Assembly: GCA_034696485.1 (NCBI GenBank)
Contig: JAQIWT010000597.1
Span: forward strand, 1-17,411
Direction: 5' to 3'
Source of the DNA: Isohypsibius dastychi
Taxonomy: Eukaryota; Tardigrada; Eutardigrada; Parachela; Isohypsibiidae
DNA: 17,411 nucleotides
The position numbers and the translations under genes were made by a program. This document shows, in pieces, positions 9,444-17,411 of the stretch; position 1 is the first letter of the stretch; every line of letters starts with the position of its first letter. The notes beneath the pieces are model-generated. The model saw only the letters and a program-made list of their open reading frames with translations. It had not been told where the DNA came from and made no database searches.

Positions 9444-9816
9444 TGAATTGAAGTCCTCGACTAGAATTTTCCGATATCCAATTTAGAAAAATATTTTCAA
9501 GAGTCAATTTTTGATCATGCAGTCAATGACGGCATTGATTGTCTGATAACAGTCCAGTAGGCAGAGGAGCTCAAACAAAGTTTTCGGAAATGTTTGAAGT
9601 ATTTTTGTCCCTGTCTCTCTTCAAGGGGACCTATGGGAGTCCATGGATAGTAATATTTTTGAATGTTGTCGAAAAAACATTCCTGTTGGTCCAATGGTCA
9701 TCGGTTCGGCCAATCAAAATCCAAATAGCCTGAACATACCAAAAACTCTTGGAAGCAGCCTTCAACCGTAAATCAGTCAAACGCCAATGAATTTTATTGA
9801 TTCGACGTGTATCTCC
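9444..9816. other. AT-rich stretch without recognised features
   Basis: Only short, compositionally weak open frames; no splice-flanked coding block, repeat or strong secondary structure was seen. Confidence 0.5.
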
Positions 9817-10130
9817 CTAGCTTGCGCGGATAAAATATCTGCGGCTATCCGGGAAATATGAAAAGAACCCGAATTTCTCTACCTGGATATTTTCTTTCTC
9901 ATAGTCGAGCCATTTGGGCGAGAGATGTTGTGTGGTCAGATGGCGCATCGCGGAAACAGTTTGATGCGCAGTGACAGTTGGGCAAGAACATGCGTTCAAC
10001 GCAGTATCGCTCGGTACTACCGAGGTTTGCTTTCGGATTAGCCACCGTTGTAACTTCTGACCAATCAGACATGTGTTACGTGATACCGCGCCTCTAGTCA
10101 CGTGCAAGGCGCACGTGACTAGTGGTATTC
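9817..10130 (-). CDS. Weak candidate ORF or exon, CpG-rich
   Basis: A stop-free minus-strand frame of about 104 codons in a locally CpG-rich patch. It contains a possible donor (ATATCCAG|GTAGAG, about 9880) that would end an exon after a plausible segment (PKWLDYEKENIQ). No acceptor or partner exon was found, and the 5' part overlaps a palindrome at 10094-10122. It may equally be a regulatory CpG patch. No family recognised. Confidence 0.2.
10094..10122. repeat. 12-bp inverted repeat with two E-boxes
   Basis: CTAGTCACGTGC and GCACGTGACTAG flank AAGGC. Each arm contains CACGTG (10099-10104, 10112-10117), the palindromic E-box bound by bHLH-ZIP factors such as the Myc/USF families. Weaker pairing continues outside (GTGATACC / GGTATTCAC). 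Another 7-bp palindrome, CTCGGTA-C-TACCGAG, lies at 10010-10024. Confidence 0.6.
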
Positions 10131-10609
10131 ACAGCGTACTGTTAACACGCAGTTGACTGCATCGTATCGTCACCTCGATTCTTTTCATGCCAATATTTTG
10201 CTTCTGAAATGGCAGTATTGTTTGATATGGCCAAACCAATTTCTACTAGCAAAAAACATATAGGATTGAGAAACAGGAAGCCTCCGGTTGACGAGAACGA
10301 AAGAAAAGGATTGCCTGAGCGAGGGTTCACATTGAACTGAATGGAATCTACGGGAAGCAGGGAGTTCGAAGATTTTTATGCGGGAATCACTGTTTTCTCA
10401 GTTATGCTCACGGAACCAGCAACAAGAGCGTTCTGGGATGATGCGCAATTTAACTCGAAAGATAATCGGTTAGCTCTACGTTCATCTTGCAAGCATGATT
10501 AAGCAACTTTCGTGTTAAGTAGTTTTCCACGCACAGAAGCTTGTCACAAGCTGTTGTGGGACGTGGGTCAGGCAGAGCTCTCACTCTTGGGGAAATAAGA
10601 TCTAGTAAT
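10131..10609. other. Non-genic stretch
   Basis: No coding block with splice support. The short minus-strand frame at 10142-10330 has low-complexity hydrophobic content and no supporting signals. Confidence 0.5.
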
Positions 10610-11304
10610 CAGGAGCAGTGTAACAAGGGGCAAGCTTGATTTGTTGACATAAAATCTGGAACCGTGGGAGACGCACAATGCAGACAGAAATGCATGGAAA
10701 AATGCGAGTTTCTGAATTTTAGCTTGAAAACCGTTGGTAATACTGACACCATACAAATGTGTGGCCCATAGACAAGAGAATGAGCTATTTTCTTGACATT
10801 GTTTCGTTCATCTGATTTCATATCAAAACCAACAGCGAATTTTTGAATTAATTTCCTCCTCTATTGAACTTAAGTAAACATAATTAGTCGCTCAAGCAAT
10901 TATCGCAGCACAATGGTCTCTCTTCTTATCTTCCCATGAAGCGGTGAGGATCTCACATCATCGTGACTGAACAAGGGTAAGGGCTAGACAGGAGCTTTTG
11001 TCATTGAAGACAATGGCAATAAGTCGCGAGGGACGAGCTGTTATTTTACACTTTTTTTAGCTGATGTATCAGGGAATAATATTGTTTTTTCGGGGAATAA
11101 AATACAGCGTGTTCTGATCTACAGCTCATACATTGATCAAAAACCCATCGCACTTGCTCTTAAGGTGCTGGAGATTTTTGGAAGTTTTAATCCTCCCTCA
11201 TCAGCTCCAGCGTTTCTCTCTTTTCCCTTCAATCTCGCACTACAAGATTTAATCACGTTCCAAAGCAAACACGATCAAGCCGGCCCCTTATTACACTGCT
11301 CCTG
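10610..11304. mobile_element. 695-bp TIR element (MITE-like) with TAAT target duplication
   Basis: The left end CAGGAGCAGTGTAACAAGG is matched by the inverted right end CAGGAGCAGTGTAATAAGG. Similarity continues as GGGC..GCTTGAT and a later TGGAAC(C)GTG, giving imperfect TIRs of about 50 bp. TAAT occurs directly outside both ends (10606-10609 and 11305-11308) as a direct repeat. No transposase is encoded, so this is a non-autonomous element. The CAGG start is seen in hAT elements, but those make 8-bp duplications; the family is undecided. Confidence 0.6.
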
Positions 11305-11340
11305 TAATTCACCAAGCGGGCGGGTTGAGGGAGCTGAATT

Positions 11341-11385
11341 ACCTCGGACCGAGTGCTTTTCACGCAATAGCGTGAACCCGGAGGT
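11341..11385. repeat. Nested hairpin next to the TIR element
   Basis: Inner stem TTCACGC-AATA-GCGTGAA (11359-11376) inside an imperfect outer pairing ACCTCGG (11341-11347) with CCGGAGGT (11378-11385). Structured, but not a tRNA. Confidence 0.5.
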
Positions 11386-12055
11386 ATCTCCATTCAGTGA
11401 GAAAACAATTAGATCAGGCAAGTTTTTGGATGCCGTATTTAGTAGACTCATCACAATGTCTGTATCACTGTCTCAGTTTTTGATATTGTTCCGTAATATT
11501 ATTAGATACTCGATATAATCATTATGATATCTGATTCATGACATCACCAGCACATTCATAGCCAAATAATGGAGAATTGACCCAAAAAATTTAGAACAGT
11601 TGCAAGTATCGTTCCTGGAATCTCAGAACTGGATGACAATTAATTAAATGTTACAAAGAGATTATTTCCTTTGGGTTGGCCAAATGAAAATTTGAATAAG
11701 ATGCTCAAAAGTGATATCAAAATTTACGAGTGCGCACCGATTTTGGTCCTCCTGGCCAATCGGATCGAATCAGTGTAAATGAGCTTCTTCACTATTAGCT
11801 TTGGGGCCGTTTACAGTTGGATTTTAGAAGTCTTTCTTTGCATGAATTTCGTATTTTTCGAGGTCAAATTCATAACTTATTATTCTCTCACCTTATTTTC
11901 CGCAACATTCTAGTAATGCCATTCTATTAATATCGTAATTTAATCGTTCATCCATGTAAGTTCAAGAAATCTAGATTCATCCATCTGTTTAAATACAAAT
12001 GAATTCTACGCGATGCACTGTAACAAGTTGTTGCGGACTCCAAATGAATTTATGA
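11386..12055. other. AT-rich stretch without a recognised gene
   Basis: Nothing supported. A donor-like AAATAAG|GTGAGA on the minus strand near 11890 is preceded by a 20-codon frame that stops just before it, so no exon is called. Confidence 0.5.
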
Positions 12056-12061
12056 TTTAAT
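12056..12061 (-). terminator. ATTAAA polyadenylation-signal candidate for gene C
   Basis: ATTAAA on the minus strand about 70 nt downstream of the gene C stop codon, at a normal distance for a 3' end. This is a common hexamer in AT-rich DNA, so support is modest. Confidence 0.3.
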
Positions 12062-12128
12062 CTTCGTTCCTTAGGTAGGGTCGTATCGACATCGGCCTTT
12101 AAACTTCACAGCATGATAAATCATCTAA

Positions 12129-13426
12129 TTATTTAGGCGCGGTATAGTTCAAAATCAGTTTGGAAATTTCGATTTGCTGCATTTTTAGTTTTTCTCGAAT
12201 TTCTGAGCTCGAATAAGGAGCTGAAATATCAGTAAGCCTTGTTTGAATGTTCAACGAGATGTTCTAATGTGATTCTTTGACTAATTTACGGATCGCATTT
12301 CGAAAAATTTGAGATGACTGTTAAATAGAGTAAAAGGTAATGTCAATGATTAAGATGAGTTTGGATTTACCGCTCCCATGGCCACATGCACAGAAATTCA
12401 CAACTGATGAAATTTCTATCTGCTGGTCATCTGCCGGCAGGCAGAGAACCGAACGCGAGCTTGCGGTCACTCGTCTTTTATTTCCTTCGAATAGAGCAAC
12501 CAGACCGGCTGCGCTGAATCTTGAATGAGCAAGTAAAAGCTTTGGATGCAGCAAAAGAAATGACACATTGGATAAATAAATAGACAAATAATCGAATAAA
12601 TACACTTCGAGCAATACTTGAATTGTTTCATAACCTGTAGAAATGGTTTTGATTTAAACCGCTCTTTCCTGATTTCAATATATTTTCGTTTTTTTCTTCT
12701 TCATAATTATCAAAGCAATTCTACGTGCATTTAACGTGTCATATCGTATTTCGGAACTGTATTCTCGGCCTTCTGCACACAGTTGATATCCTTATGTTGA
12801 TATTCCGTTCTAATATTTGACCTACAATAAATTATAACTTCAACAAGGCCGGTTTGGCTCACCAAACCGTTCACTATTTGCCGACTGACCTGGGGTCAAT
12901 CGGACCCAACCTAGTTATCAGTGGAAGCGGAATAACCTGGTGAGCGAAAAATGAATTTATCATTGCGTTTTCAACAGTCAATCAAACAATATAGTACTCG
13001 AGATCCGTCGAGTGGCGCCATTGGCTATATCTTGGTTGTTATTGTCCATCTTTATGAATCTACTTTGAAACATCTTCAATGCGTCCAAAGAATTTTCATA
13101 CAAATGAATCTTTCGCTACTGGGGAAACAATAGTTGCGGAAAAAAACTGTGTGGATAAGATAATATGCGATTTGACAGCCCGCTCTGCTTTACCATGAAG
13201 CGTGAAAATTGAATCACTTGCATCTCTGCTTTCAAAAGTCAGTAGCCGGTCTCTTGATCGCGGTATCACAACTTGAACGCTTCAAAACAATGGTGATTCA
13301 TCGATCTCTGAGCCCGTATTTATATAAGCCAACAAATGACAACCAAAGTGATGGAAAAAATGCATGATTCACTTACCTTGAATAAAAGTCCTCAGAACAG
13401 TGATAAAAAAGAACAATCTTAGTCAT
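12129..13426 (-). CDS. Gene C: small three-exon gene, 96 aa
   Basis: Exons 13426-13377, 12519-12371 and 12220-12129; 291 coding nt ending in TAA at 12131-12129. Junctions: a near-perfect donor CAAG|GTAAGTGA, acceptor CATTCAAG, donor AGCG|GTAAAT, and acceptor ATATTTCAG. Phases are 2 and 1 and fit exactly. The protein begins MTKIVLFYHCSEDF, has a compact middle (FSAAGLVALFEGNKRR, a Cys-containing stretch ending NFCACGHGS) and ends in a charged helix-like tail (SSEIREKLKMQQIEIS). No signal peptide or membrane segment. Family not recognised. The first intron is 857 nt and contains gene E on the opposite strand. The middle exon also has an open frame on the plus strand (12340-12528), which I take as a shadow. 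A TATA-like TATAAAT inside intron 1 (minus strand, near 13323-13317) leaves an alternative start possible. Confidence 0.5.
12848..13068 (+). CDS. Gene E: partial candidate, last two exons with hydrophobic C-terminus
   Basis: Exons 12848-12939 and 12978-13068, joined across a 38-nt GTGAGC..CAACAG intron in phase 2. The reading is stop-free for 60 codons and ends (TGA 13066-13068) in a 19-residue hydrophobic tail after a basic pair (RRVAPLAISWLLLSIFMNLL). That layout suits a tail-anchored or GPI-anchored surface protein; this is inference. The entry acceptor (CAACAAG) is weak and no earlier exon was found. An 8-bp hairpin, CGGTTTGG-CTCA-CCAAACCG, overlaps the first exon at 12850-12869. The segment sits inside intron 1 of gene C on the other strand. 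Confidence 0.35.
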
Positions 13427-13925
13427 ACGAAAGCAAGAGTTTTTATGATTAAGTGCACATCTTTGAACGCAGAGCATTCGTATTCGGTCGGAAGTAGTGC
13501 AGAATTCTAGTTCAAAGCGCACACATGATTGTGGTGGTAAGCTACACCCCCCGTAGGCGATTAAGATGGTAGCCAGTGCAGACGAATTCTCAGCGGATGT
13601 AAGCTTCCCCGGCTCGAACGAATGGGAGGGCTATCACATAAGACTGTCAGGTAGTTCTCGTGCCGACTGATTAGTTTCATGCTCTCGCTCACTGATTATT
13701 TGTAAACAATCTGAAGATAGAGACTTTTTTCTCTGGAAACGAACTTCAGGCTTAATCCGAAAATGATTTTTGTCTTCGCTGAAAAAGAAACGGGCACAAA
13801 ACCAAAACAGTTCTGAAGATCAGTGGACTTAGTATGCGTCGGGAATGTGTAATCTTTAACCACATCCTTCGATCATTCTTTTATTCCTTGCTAAATATTA
13901 TTATGGAATTCTGTTGTGCACGAGA
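13427..13925. other. Intergenic stretch with possible micro-exon signals
   Basis: No gene is called. Two plus-strand donor-like sites, GTGGTG|GTAAGC (about 13530) and GCGGAT|GTAAGC (about 13597), follow ATG codons with short in-phase stretches. No downstream exon could be joined. Otherwise nothing. Confidence 0.35.
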
Positions 13926-14028
13926 TACTCTATCCTCGCGCGTAACTGGCACAATCAAATTTGATTGACTGTGTTAACTCAATACGAAATCAAATTTGAT
14001 TGTGCCAGTTACGCGCGAGGATAGAGTA
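13926..14028. repeat. Perfect 41-bp inverted repeat, 21-nt spacer
   Basis: Arms 13926-13966 and 13988-14028 are exact reverse complements and include TCCTCGCGCGTAACTGGC. The inner end CAATCAAATTTGATTG is itself palindromic. TA sits at both outer ends, as for Tc1/mariner-type MITEs, although TA is also part of the palindrome. The exact match means it is young, under correction, functional as a hairpin RNA, or an assembly or cloning fold-back. Confidence 0.9.
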
Positions 14029-14120
14029 CAAGAACGTTAACCCGTTTTCTCGCTCGGTACAGCTACATAATGTCTCACAATTTCGATAACCTGGAACATC
14101 AGTCAAAGTTTGGAATTTAA

Positions 14121-14642
14121 TGACGTCAAATAATAAATTTGGCGAATGAAAAAAATTATCGCTCGGGGAGTTTTGGGCTTACTGACGTAATATGATCATA
14201 CTGTATTGCAAAATTATCTGGTCTGTTTGTGCATGATATTCATACCTGGTAAAGTATTGTGTTCCGTTTGAGTACCATGAATCAGTATGAAATCACGTCA
14301 TTGGTAATTAAACCTGACAGTTCTATGACTATACTGCCTTAGCACGTCATAATAGCTAGCACATCAATTTTAGCAGCTACTGCGTAACTTATGACTTGGC
14401 AAACACTGGCCTTTGTTTTTCGGTAGTCTCGGAAGCAACTGTTCTTTGCTTGTCGCCTCTCCACGCATAATGTGATATATAATAGAGAAAAGTATGGTGA
14501 AGATTATGGAATCATCGAAATCGGCAATGATCGAAACGGTGAAGTGGAAATAAATTTTAAAAACACGTCGTTTTTGAAGCTGTGACGTAACTCACGTCAC
14601 CAACCCCTCGGACTGTGGAGAAACGTGCCCAAAACGACGTCA
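14121..14642. promoter_or_regulatory. Cluster of CRE-like ACGTCA/TGACGT motifs
   Basis: Full TGACGTCA at 14121-14128, then TGACGTAA at 14183 and 14583, and ACGTCA at 14295, 14344, 14594 and 14637. The last three sites fall in the fold-back element and partly reflect its symmetry; the first four are outside it. No adjacent start of a gene is evident. Confidence 0.35.
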
Positions 14643-14802
14643 CAGCCCCATGAACGGCATGTTTTCAAAATTCGTTTCTGCTTCAACGATTTCTTCATTG
14701 CCGACTTCGATGGTCCCATAATATTTTTCATACTTTTCTCTATTGAATGATATACTACACTATGCGTCTACTGTTGTGGCGGCAAGCAAATAGCAGTTGC
14801 TT
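14433..14802. mobile_element. 370-bp fold-back element
   Basis: Left arm about 14433-14588 pairs with right arm about 14637-14802 at high but imperfect identity, around a spacer of about 48 nt. Matching blocks include AAGCAACTG / CAGTTGCTT at the ends, ACGCATA / TATGCGT, AATAGAGAAAAGTATG and its complement, ATCGAAATCGGCAATGA with its slightly changed partner, and GCTGTGACGT / ACGTCACAGC at the loop. No target duplication or coding region was found. A transcript would make a long hairpin, a potential source of endogenous siRNA. Confidence 0.75.
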
Positions 14803-15270
14803 GTCAGATGCACAGAAGTGTGGTCATGTAGCATTGCCTCACCCTCACAATATTGAATGATAATATGGCCTGATGATATCATAACAAATCCAATGTTGGA
14901 ACAGGGCTCACGTGGTGATTGCATGAAAAAATGAGAGCTGAGGGACCTCGAGAGGATTGCAAAAAAACGTCGCACTAATTCGAGAAAATTATTTGGGAAA
15001 ATCATGAGCTGAAATGCCAGTGAGTAAGCTCCTCGACTTAATCAACGCATTTCTGTGTGTCAGACTCCAGTTTTTTAACAGATCGGGTACGCTTATGAAA
15101 AACTTTGGGTCTTGACATTTTGTAGGCCACCTTCCATAACCAGAATTTGCGTAGTAAAGTAGAACTTTCGTTGTCATTTTTTTCGTTTTTAGAAATCCTG
15201 TAGTTTGCTGACTGCGTAGGCGAGAAGTTTCGTAAATGAAATATGCTTGCTGAAAAATCGAAGATTTTTT
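14803..15270. other. Stretch with overlapping weak ORFs
   Basis: Two minus-strand frames (15177-14989, ATG-initiated, 62 codons; and 15325-15038, basic) overlap each other. Neither has supporting splice or promoter signals, so no gene is called. Confidence 0.35.
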
Positions 15271-15346
15271 GATTTCCTGATAAAGAAATCGATGATTTCC
15301 TGAAGGAAATCATCATGTCCACCAATATTTCAGTGTCAAATATTGG
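15271..15346. repeat. Cluster of three short hairpins
   Basis: GATTTC..GAAATC at 15271-15290; GATGATTTCC-TGAA-GGAAATCATC at 15291-15314 (10-bp perfect stem); CCAATATTT-CAGTGTC-AAATATTGG at 15322-15346 (9-bp perfect stem). GATTTCCTGA is also repeated directly. Together they could form a compact structured RNA or a cruciform. Confidence 0.7.
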
Positions 15347-15577
15347 AAATTATGAATCTTGAAGCTTGAGCAATATCATCAAAATCCTCTAAATACAGCG
15401 GTTCAGTATATCCCTGTTCAAGCAAGGCTTTCTTGTACAGGGTAGTGTGGTGTACCACCAATAAAGCTGTCAATTGTCGACGAGCAGGATCTCAGAATCC
15501 TGCTTTAATCCTGCTGATCTGGCTGCTCGTCATCAAAATCCATTGTTCATTTATCCGTTACCCCTCTTCACTCCTAG

Positions 15578-15865
15578 AATTCCATATCACATCATCAGCT
15601 AACGTTATGGCTGCCATCCAGTCAGCCACTTATTTCGTAAGTTATATCCTGTTGATCCTAGTCGCTATACTCCTGCAGTCTGATAAAAACGACGGAACGA
15701 CGGAATTTCATCCATCGTTTCAGGTCTGAAGTGTCCAGCGACCACAAAAAGGAAACAAATGTCAAGGATTTTGATGAGAAGAAGCCACTGGAGAGTCGAG
15801 AAGAAAAATGTACAAAACCACAACAAACAGCACGGGCAGGATATGAATCATGTGGATTAATGTAG
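15578..15865 (+). CDS. Gene D: 3' end of a plus-strand gene
   Basis: Exon 15578-15636 follows an acceptor with a fine pyrimidine tract (TTACCCCTCTTCACTCCTAG) and ends at TTTC|GTAAGT. A 42-nt intron ends in CTCCTGCAG, and the final exon 15679-15865 runs to TAG 15863-15865. The phase-2 join gives a hydrophilic C-terminus rich in Lys, Glu and Asp (SSDHKKETNVKDFDEKKP, then ESREEKCTKPQQ). It looks disordered and has no recognised domain. A possible earlier exon ends at 15441 (TACAGG|GTAGTG), in phase. Alternative reading: if the 42-nt intron is retained, an ATG at 15609 starts a signal-anchor-like peptide that stops at 15729. Family unknown. Confidence 0.45.
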
Positions 15866-15944
15866 GCCTACTCTTACTGCCTACCAATCTTCCTTGGGAT
15901 GTAGGCACTAGACGTGGGCTTTCGTAGCGAGGCATGCAAGGCGA

Positions 15945-15960
15945 GGGGGGGGGGGGGGGG
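15945..15960. repeat. Poly-G homopolymer (G16)
   Basis: Sixteen G bases followed by CAGGGGG. The proline-rich open frame on the other strand here (15762-15995) is a by-product of this run. Confidence 0.95.
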
Positions 15961-16142
15961 CAGGGGGTTGGAGGGTTTGAAAACCTTCTAAACATGTAAG
16001 TCTATGGCCATCCAGGCGAAGCGTGGCCTAAGAACTTGTTTAAACTGGGGGTCGGGCTAACCAACCAATCACAGAAACCTTTTTTGAAAACTGTTTGCCG
16101 TGTCCTCCAGAGACCCAATATAGGGAAAAGAACTGTTAGTAA

Positions 16143-16160
16143 CCCCCCCCCCCTGGGGGG
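16143..16160. repeat. C11-T-G6 tract
   Basis: A C-run directly followed by a G-run, self-complementary over six bases. No supported gene lies between 15866 and 16212. Confidence 0.95.
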
Positions 16161-16212
16161 TGGACAAAAATGGGAGTTTCGTAGCTGGTGTTTTCGTAGT
16201 CATTACTCTGCT

Positions 16213-16350
16213 CTGCCGATCAAGTGGTACGCTTTTTGATTGAACCAGTTGGCTCACCAATTGCGAAGCCATTGGGTGCACCGGGGCTTACGCATAGTTT
16301 GTGTGGTGAGCCGATCGATTCAGCAAAACTTCGTACCACTTGATCGGCAG
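16213..16350. repeat. 138-bp nested inverted repeat, MITE-like
   Basis: Outer arms CTGCCGATCAAGTGGTACG (16213-16231) and its exact complement (16332-16350), 19 bp. Inner arms GGCTCACCA (16251-16259) and TGGTGAGCC (16304-16312) share the same axis. The core pairs partially (TGCGAAGCC with GGCTTACGCA). No clear target duplication. Confidence 0.7.
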
Positions 16351-16572
16351 GACGGAGTACCTTTTGTTGTCCGCGTATTTGGTAGACCAGAGGTTTTGTA
16401 GTTATCCCGAGTACGAACTGTACTGATGCAACGCCACAAAGCTAAATGAATCCCGCTGGAATAAAATATTTCTGTGGGTGGTGGGGCTTCTGGTGGAAGT
16501 TGGTTTGACAGTTTTAGCAGCGTTTTTTATGCAGAGAAGGAGATTCGGGCAGGGTGTGGGCTTTGGGGCGCA

Positions 16573-16599
16573 GCCACCGCGTGGGGGTTGTGCGGTGGC
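16573..16599. repeat. GC-rich hairpin
   Basis: GCCACCGC and GCGGTGGC around GTGGGGGTTGT: a perfect 8-bp GC-rich stem in the most G-rich patch of the window (16470-16610). Resembles mobile GC-cluster hairpins in general form only. Confidence 0.6.
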
Positions 16600-16656
16600 A
16601 GAGCCTCCGCAGAGTTATTTTATTTTTAATGATGTTTGAAATTTTAAACTCCTGAA

Positions 16657-16857
16657 CTACGAATTTCCTGCGCTACGAGTTTTCTTGCCTACGAGAGATA
16701 TCACTACGGTTTTTCTTCTACGCGCTTCCTGACTATGAATCGTCGTGACTGCGGAACGTTTGCACAACGGAAGCTTTTGGCTAGGAAAGGTGGATATTAT
16801 GTTAAGTAAACTACGGAACCACCAGACCACGAAAATTCTGCCGACGGAAGTTCATGG
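16657..16857. repeat. Degenerate 15-16 bp tandem array
   Basis: A CTACGA/CTACGGA-like word recurs at 16657, 16673, 16689, 16704, 16718, 16733 (CTATGA), 16749 (CTGCGGA), 16764 (CAACGGA), 16781 (CTAGGA), 16811, 16827 (CCACGA) and 16842 (CGACGGA). Spacing is 14-17 bp, with one gap of 30. Between them, TTCCTG/TTTCTTG/TTCTG-like words repeat. The approximate unit is CTACGGAATTTCCTG(N). Confidence 0.65.
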
Positions 16858-17290
16858 CGCCAGAAATCTGACTTGAAATAGTAAATTAAACTTCAATAGA
16901 AAGATACATGGATATGTCACACAATTCACCGGTAAAAACCGACGGCTTTGCGTGAGAAACGGGGAAGAATTGTCAGTAACAGTATGGTAATGTATTGTAT
17001 TCGACGTATTATCTCGTGTACAGATTTCCCAATAATTCCCTGCAAAGCCGTGATTGAGTCCTTGCTTGATTGATAGTCTTACACCACTCAACTTGTGAGC
17101 CCGCCTCACCCGCTCTCGTTAAAAAATAATCCGCCCACTTCGGCGGACTGACAAGACAACCCGGGTAGTTTGAGTGAATCAATCAACGAGATTTCAATCG
17201 CTTTCCAGGGAATTATTAGGATATTCTGTAAAAGGTAGATTACTCCATCGTACGCGATGTGGCCCAGTGAGAGGGACGTAGCATGTTTAG
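16858..17290. other. No recognised gene
   Basis: Two minus-strand frames (17109-16852 and 17315-17106) are open but have no splice, promoter or family support. The G and C content is ordinary, with no clear repeats. Confidence 0.45.
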
Positions 17291-17291
17291 G

Positions 17292-17397
17292 GAATGGATG
17301 GATTGGATAATCCATGATTCCATCCAGTGGATAGTCATGAATTTATCCATGCATTATCCATGGATGAGGGCTTTTTTATCCGTGGATAAACAGCTGC
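17292..17397. repeat. Cluster of ATCCAT/ATGGAT words at the window edge
   Basis: About ten copies of TGGAT or ATCCA in both orientations within about 105 bp, for example ATGGATGG, TTGGATAATCCAT, TTATCCATG, ATTATCCATGGAT and GTGGATAAA. Many can pair locally. They also create many GATA-type cores (GGATA / TATCC). The array may continue outside the window. Confidence 0.55.
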
Positions 17398-17411
17398 CAA
17401 AGTGGGGGGAA

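Noticed and set aside
11165-11518. 117-codon plus-strand frame
   Set aside because: It straddles the right end of the TIR element and the nearby hairpin; a similar peptide arises in the other TIR by symmetry.
14760-15005. 81-codon minus-strand frame
   Set aside because: It overlaps the right arm of the fold-back element and lacks splice signals.
15762-15995. Proline-rich minus-strand frame with a hydrophobic segment
   Set aside because: The proline run is the G16 tract read backwards, and the frame overlaps the coding end of gene D on the other strand.
16036-16281. Overlapping frames on both strands
   Set aside because: They span the C11-T-G6 tract and the inverted repeat; the composition follows those repeats.
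1-17411. tRNA, rRNA and CRISPR arrays
   Set aside because: No cloverleaf with a GTTCRA loop plus matching acceptor stems was found; the repeats seen are inverted or degenerate tandem types without regular spacers.

Overview
The window looks like nuclear DNA of a eukaryote, most likely an invertebrate animal; the phylum cannot be read from the sequence. There are no prokaryote-style gene runs or ribosome binding sites. Coding potential appears as short stop-free blocks bounded by GT..AG junctions whose reading phases fit together. Many inferred introns are very short (30, 34, 38, 39, 42 nt; most others 53-85 nt). Long C/G homopolymers and inverted-repeat (MITE-like) elements fill much of the rest. 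All gene models here were assembled by hand from splice signals and phase, without homology searches or transcripts.

Layout. 1-1.85 kb: a candidate multi-exon gene on the minus strand (gene B, partial, tentative). 1.88-2.57 kb: a pair of diverged inverted repeats. 3.0-7.84 kb: the main gene (gene A), 16 exons on the minus strand, predicted at 914 residues. It has an unrecognised N-terminal half, a central region that looks like a P-loop NTPase with a worn Walker A motif, a helical and low-complexity linker, and a C-terminal PHD-like zinc finger in the last exon. A full CRE palindrome and a G17 tract lie just upstream. 8.1-12.1 kb: mostly non-genic, with a possible pogo/Tigger-type terminus, two weak coding candidates, an E-box hairpin and a 695-bp TIR element flanked by TAAT. 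12.1-13.4 kb: a small three-exon minus-strand gene (gene C, 96 aa) whose first intron holds a partial plus-strand candidate with a hydrophobic C-terminus (gene E). 13.9-14.8 kb: a perfect 41-bp inverted repeat, then a 370-bp fold-back element rich in ACGTCA motifs. 15.5-15.9 kb: the 3' end of a plus-strand gene (gene D). 15.9-17.4 kb: G/C homopolymers, a nested inverted repeat, a GC-rich hairpin, a degenerate 15-16 bp tandem array, and a cluster of ATCCAT/ATGGAT words.

Gene A is the strongest and most interesting object: a large protein of a family I cannot name, joining a probably inactive NTPase-like fold to a zinc finger. Nothing in the sequence shows that the other candidates work with it; genes A and B merely share a strand and are about 1.2 kb apart.
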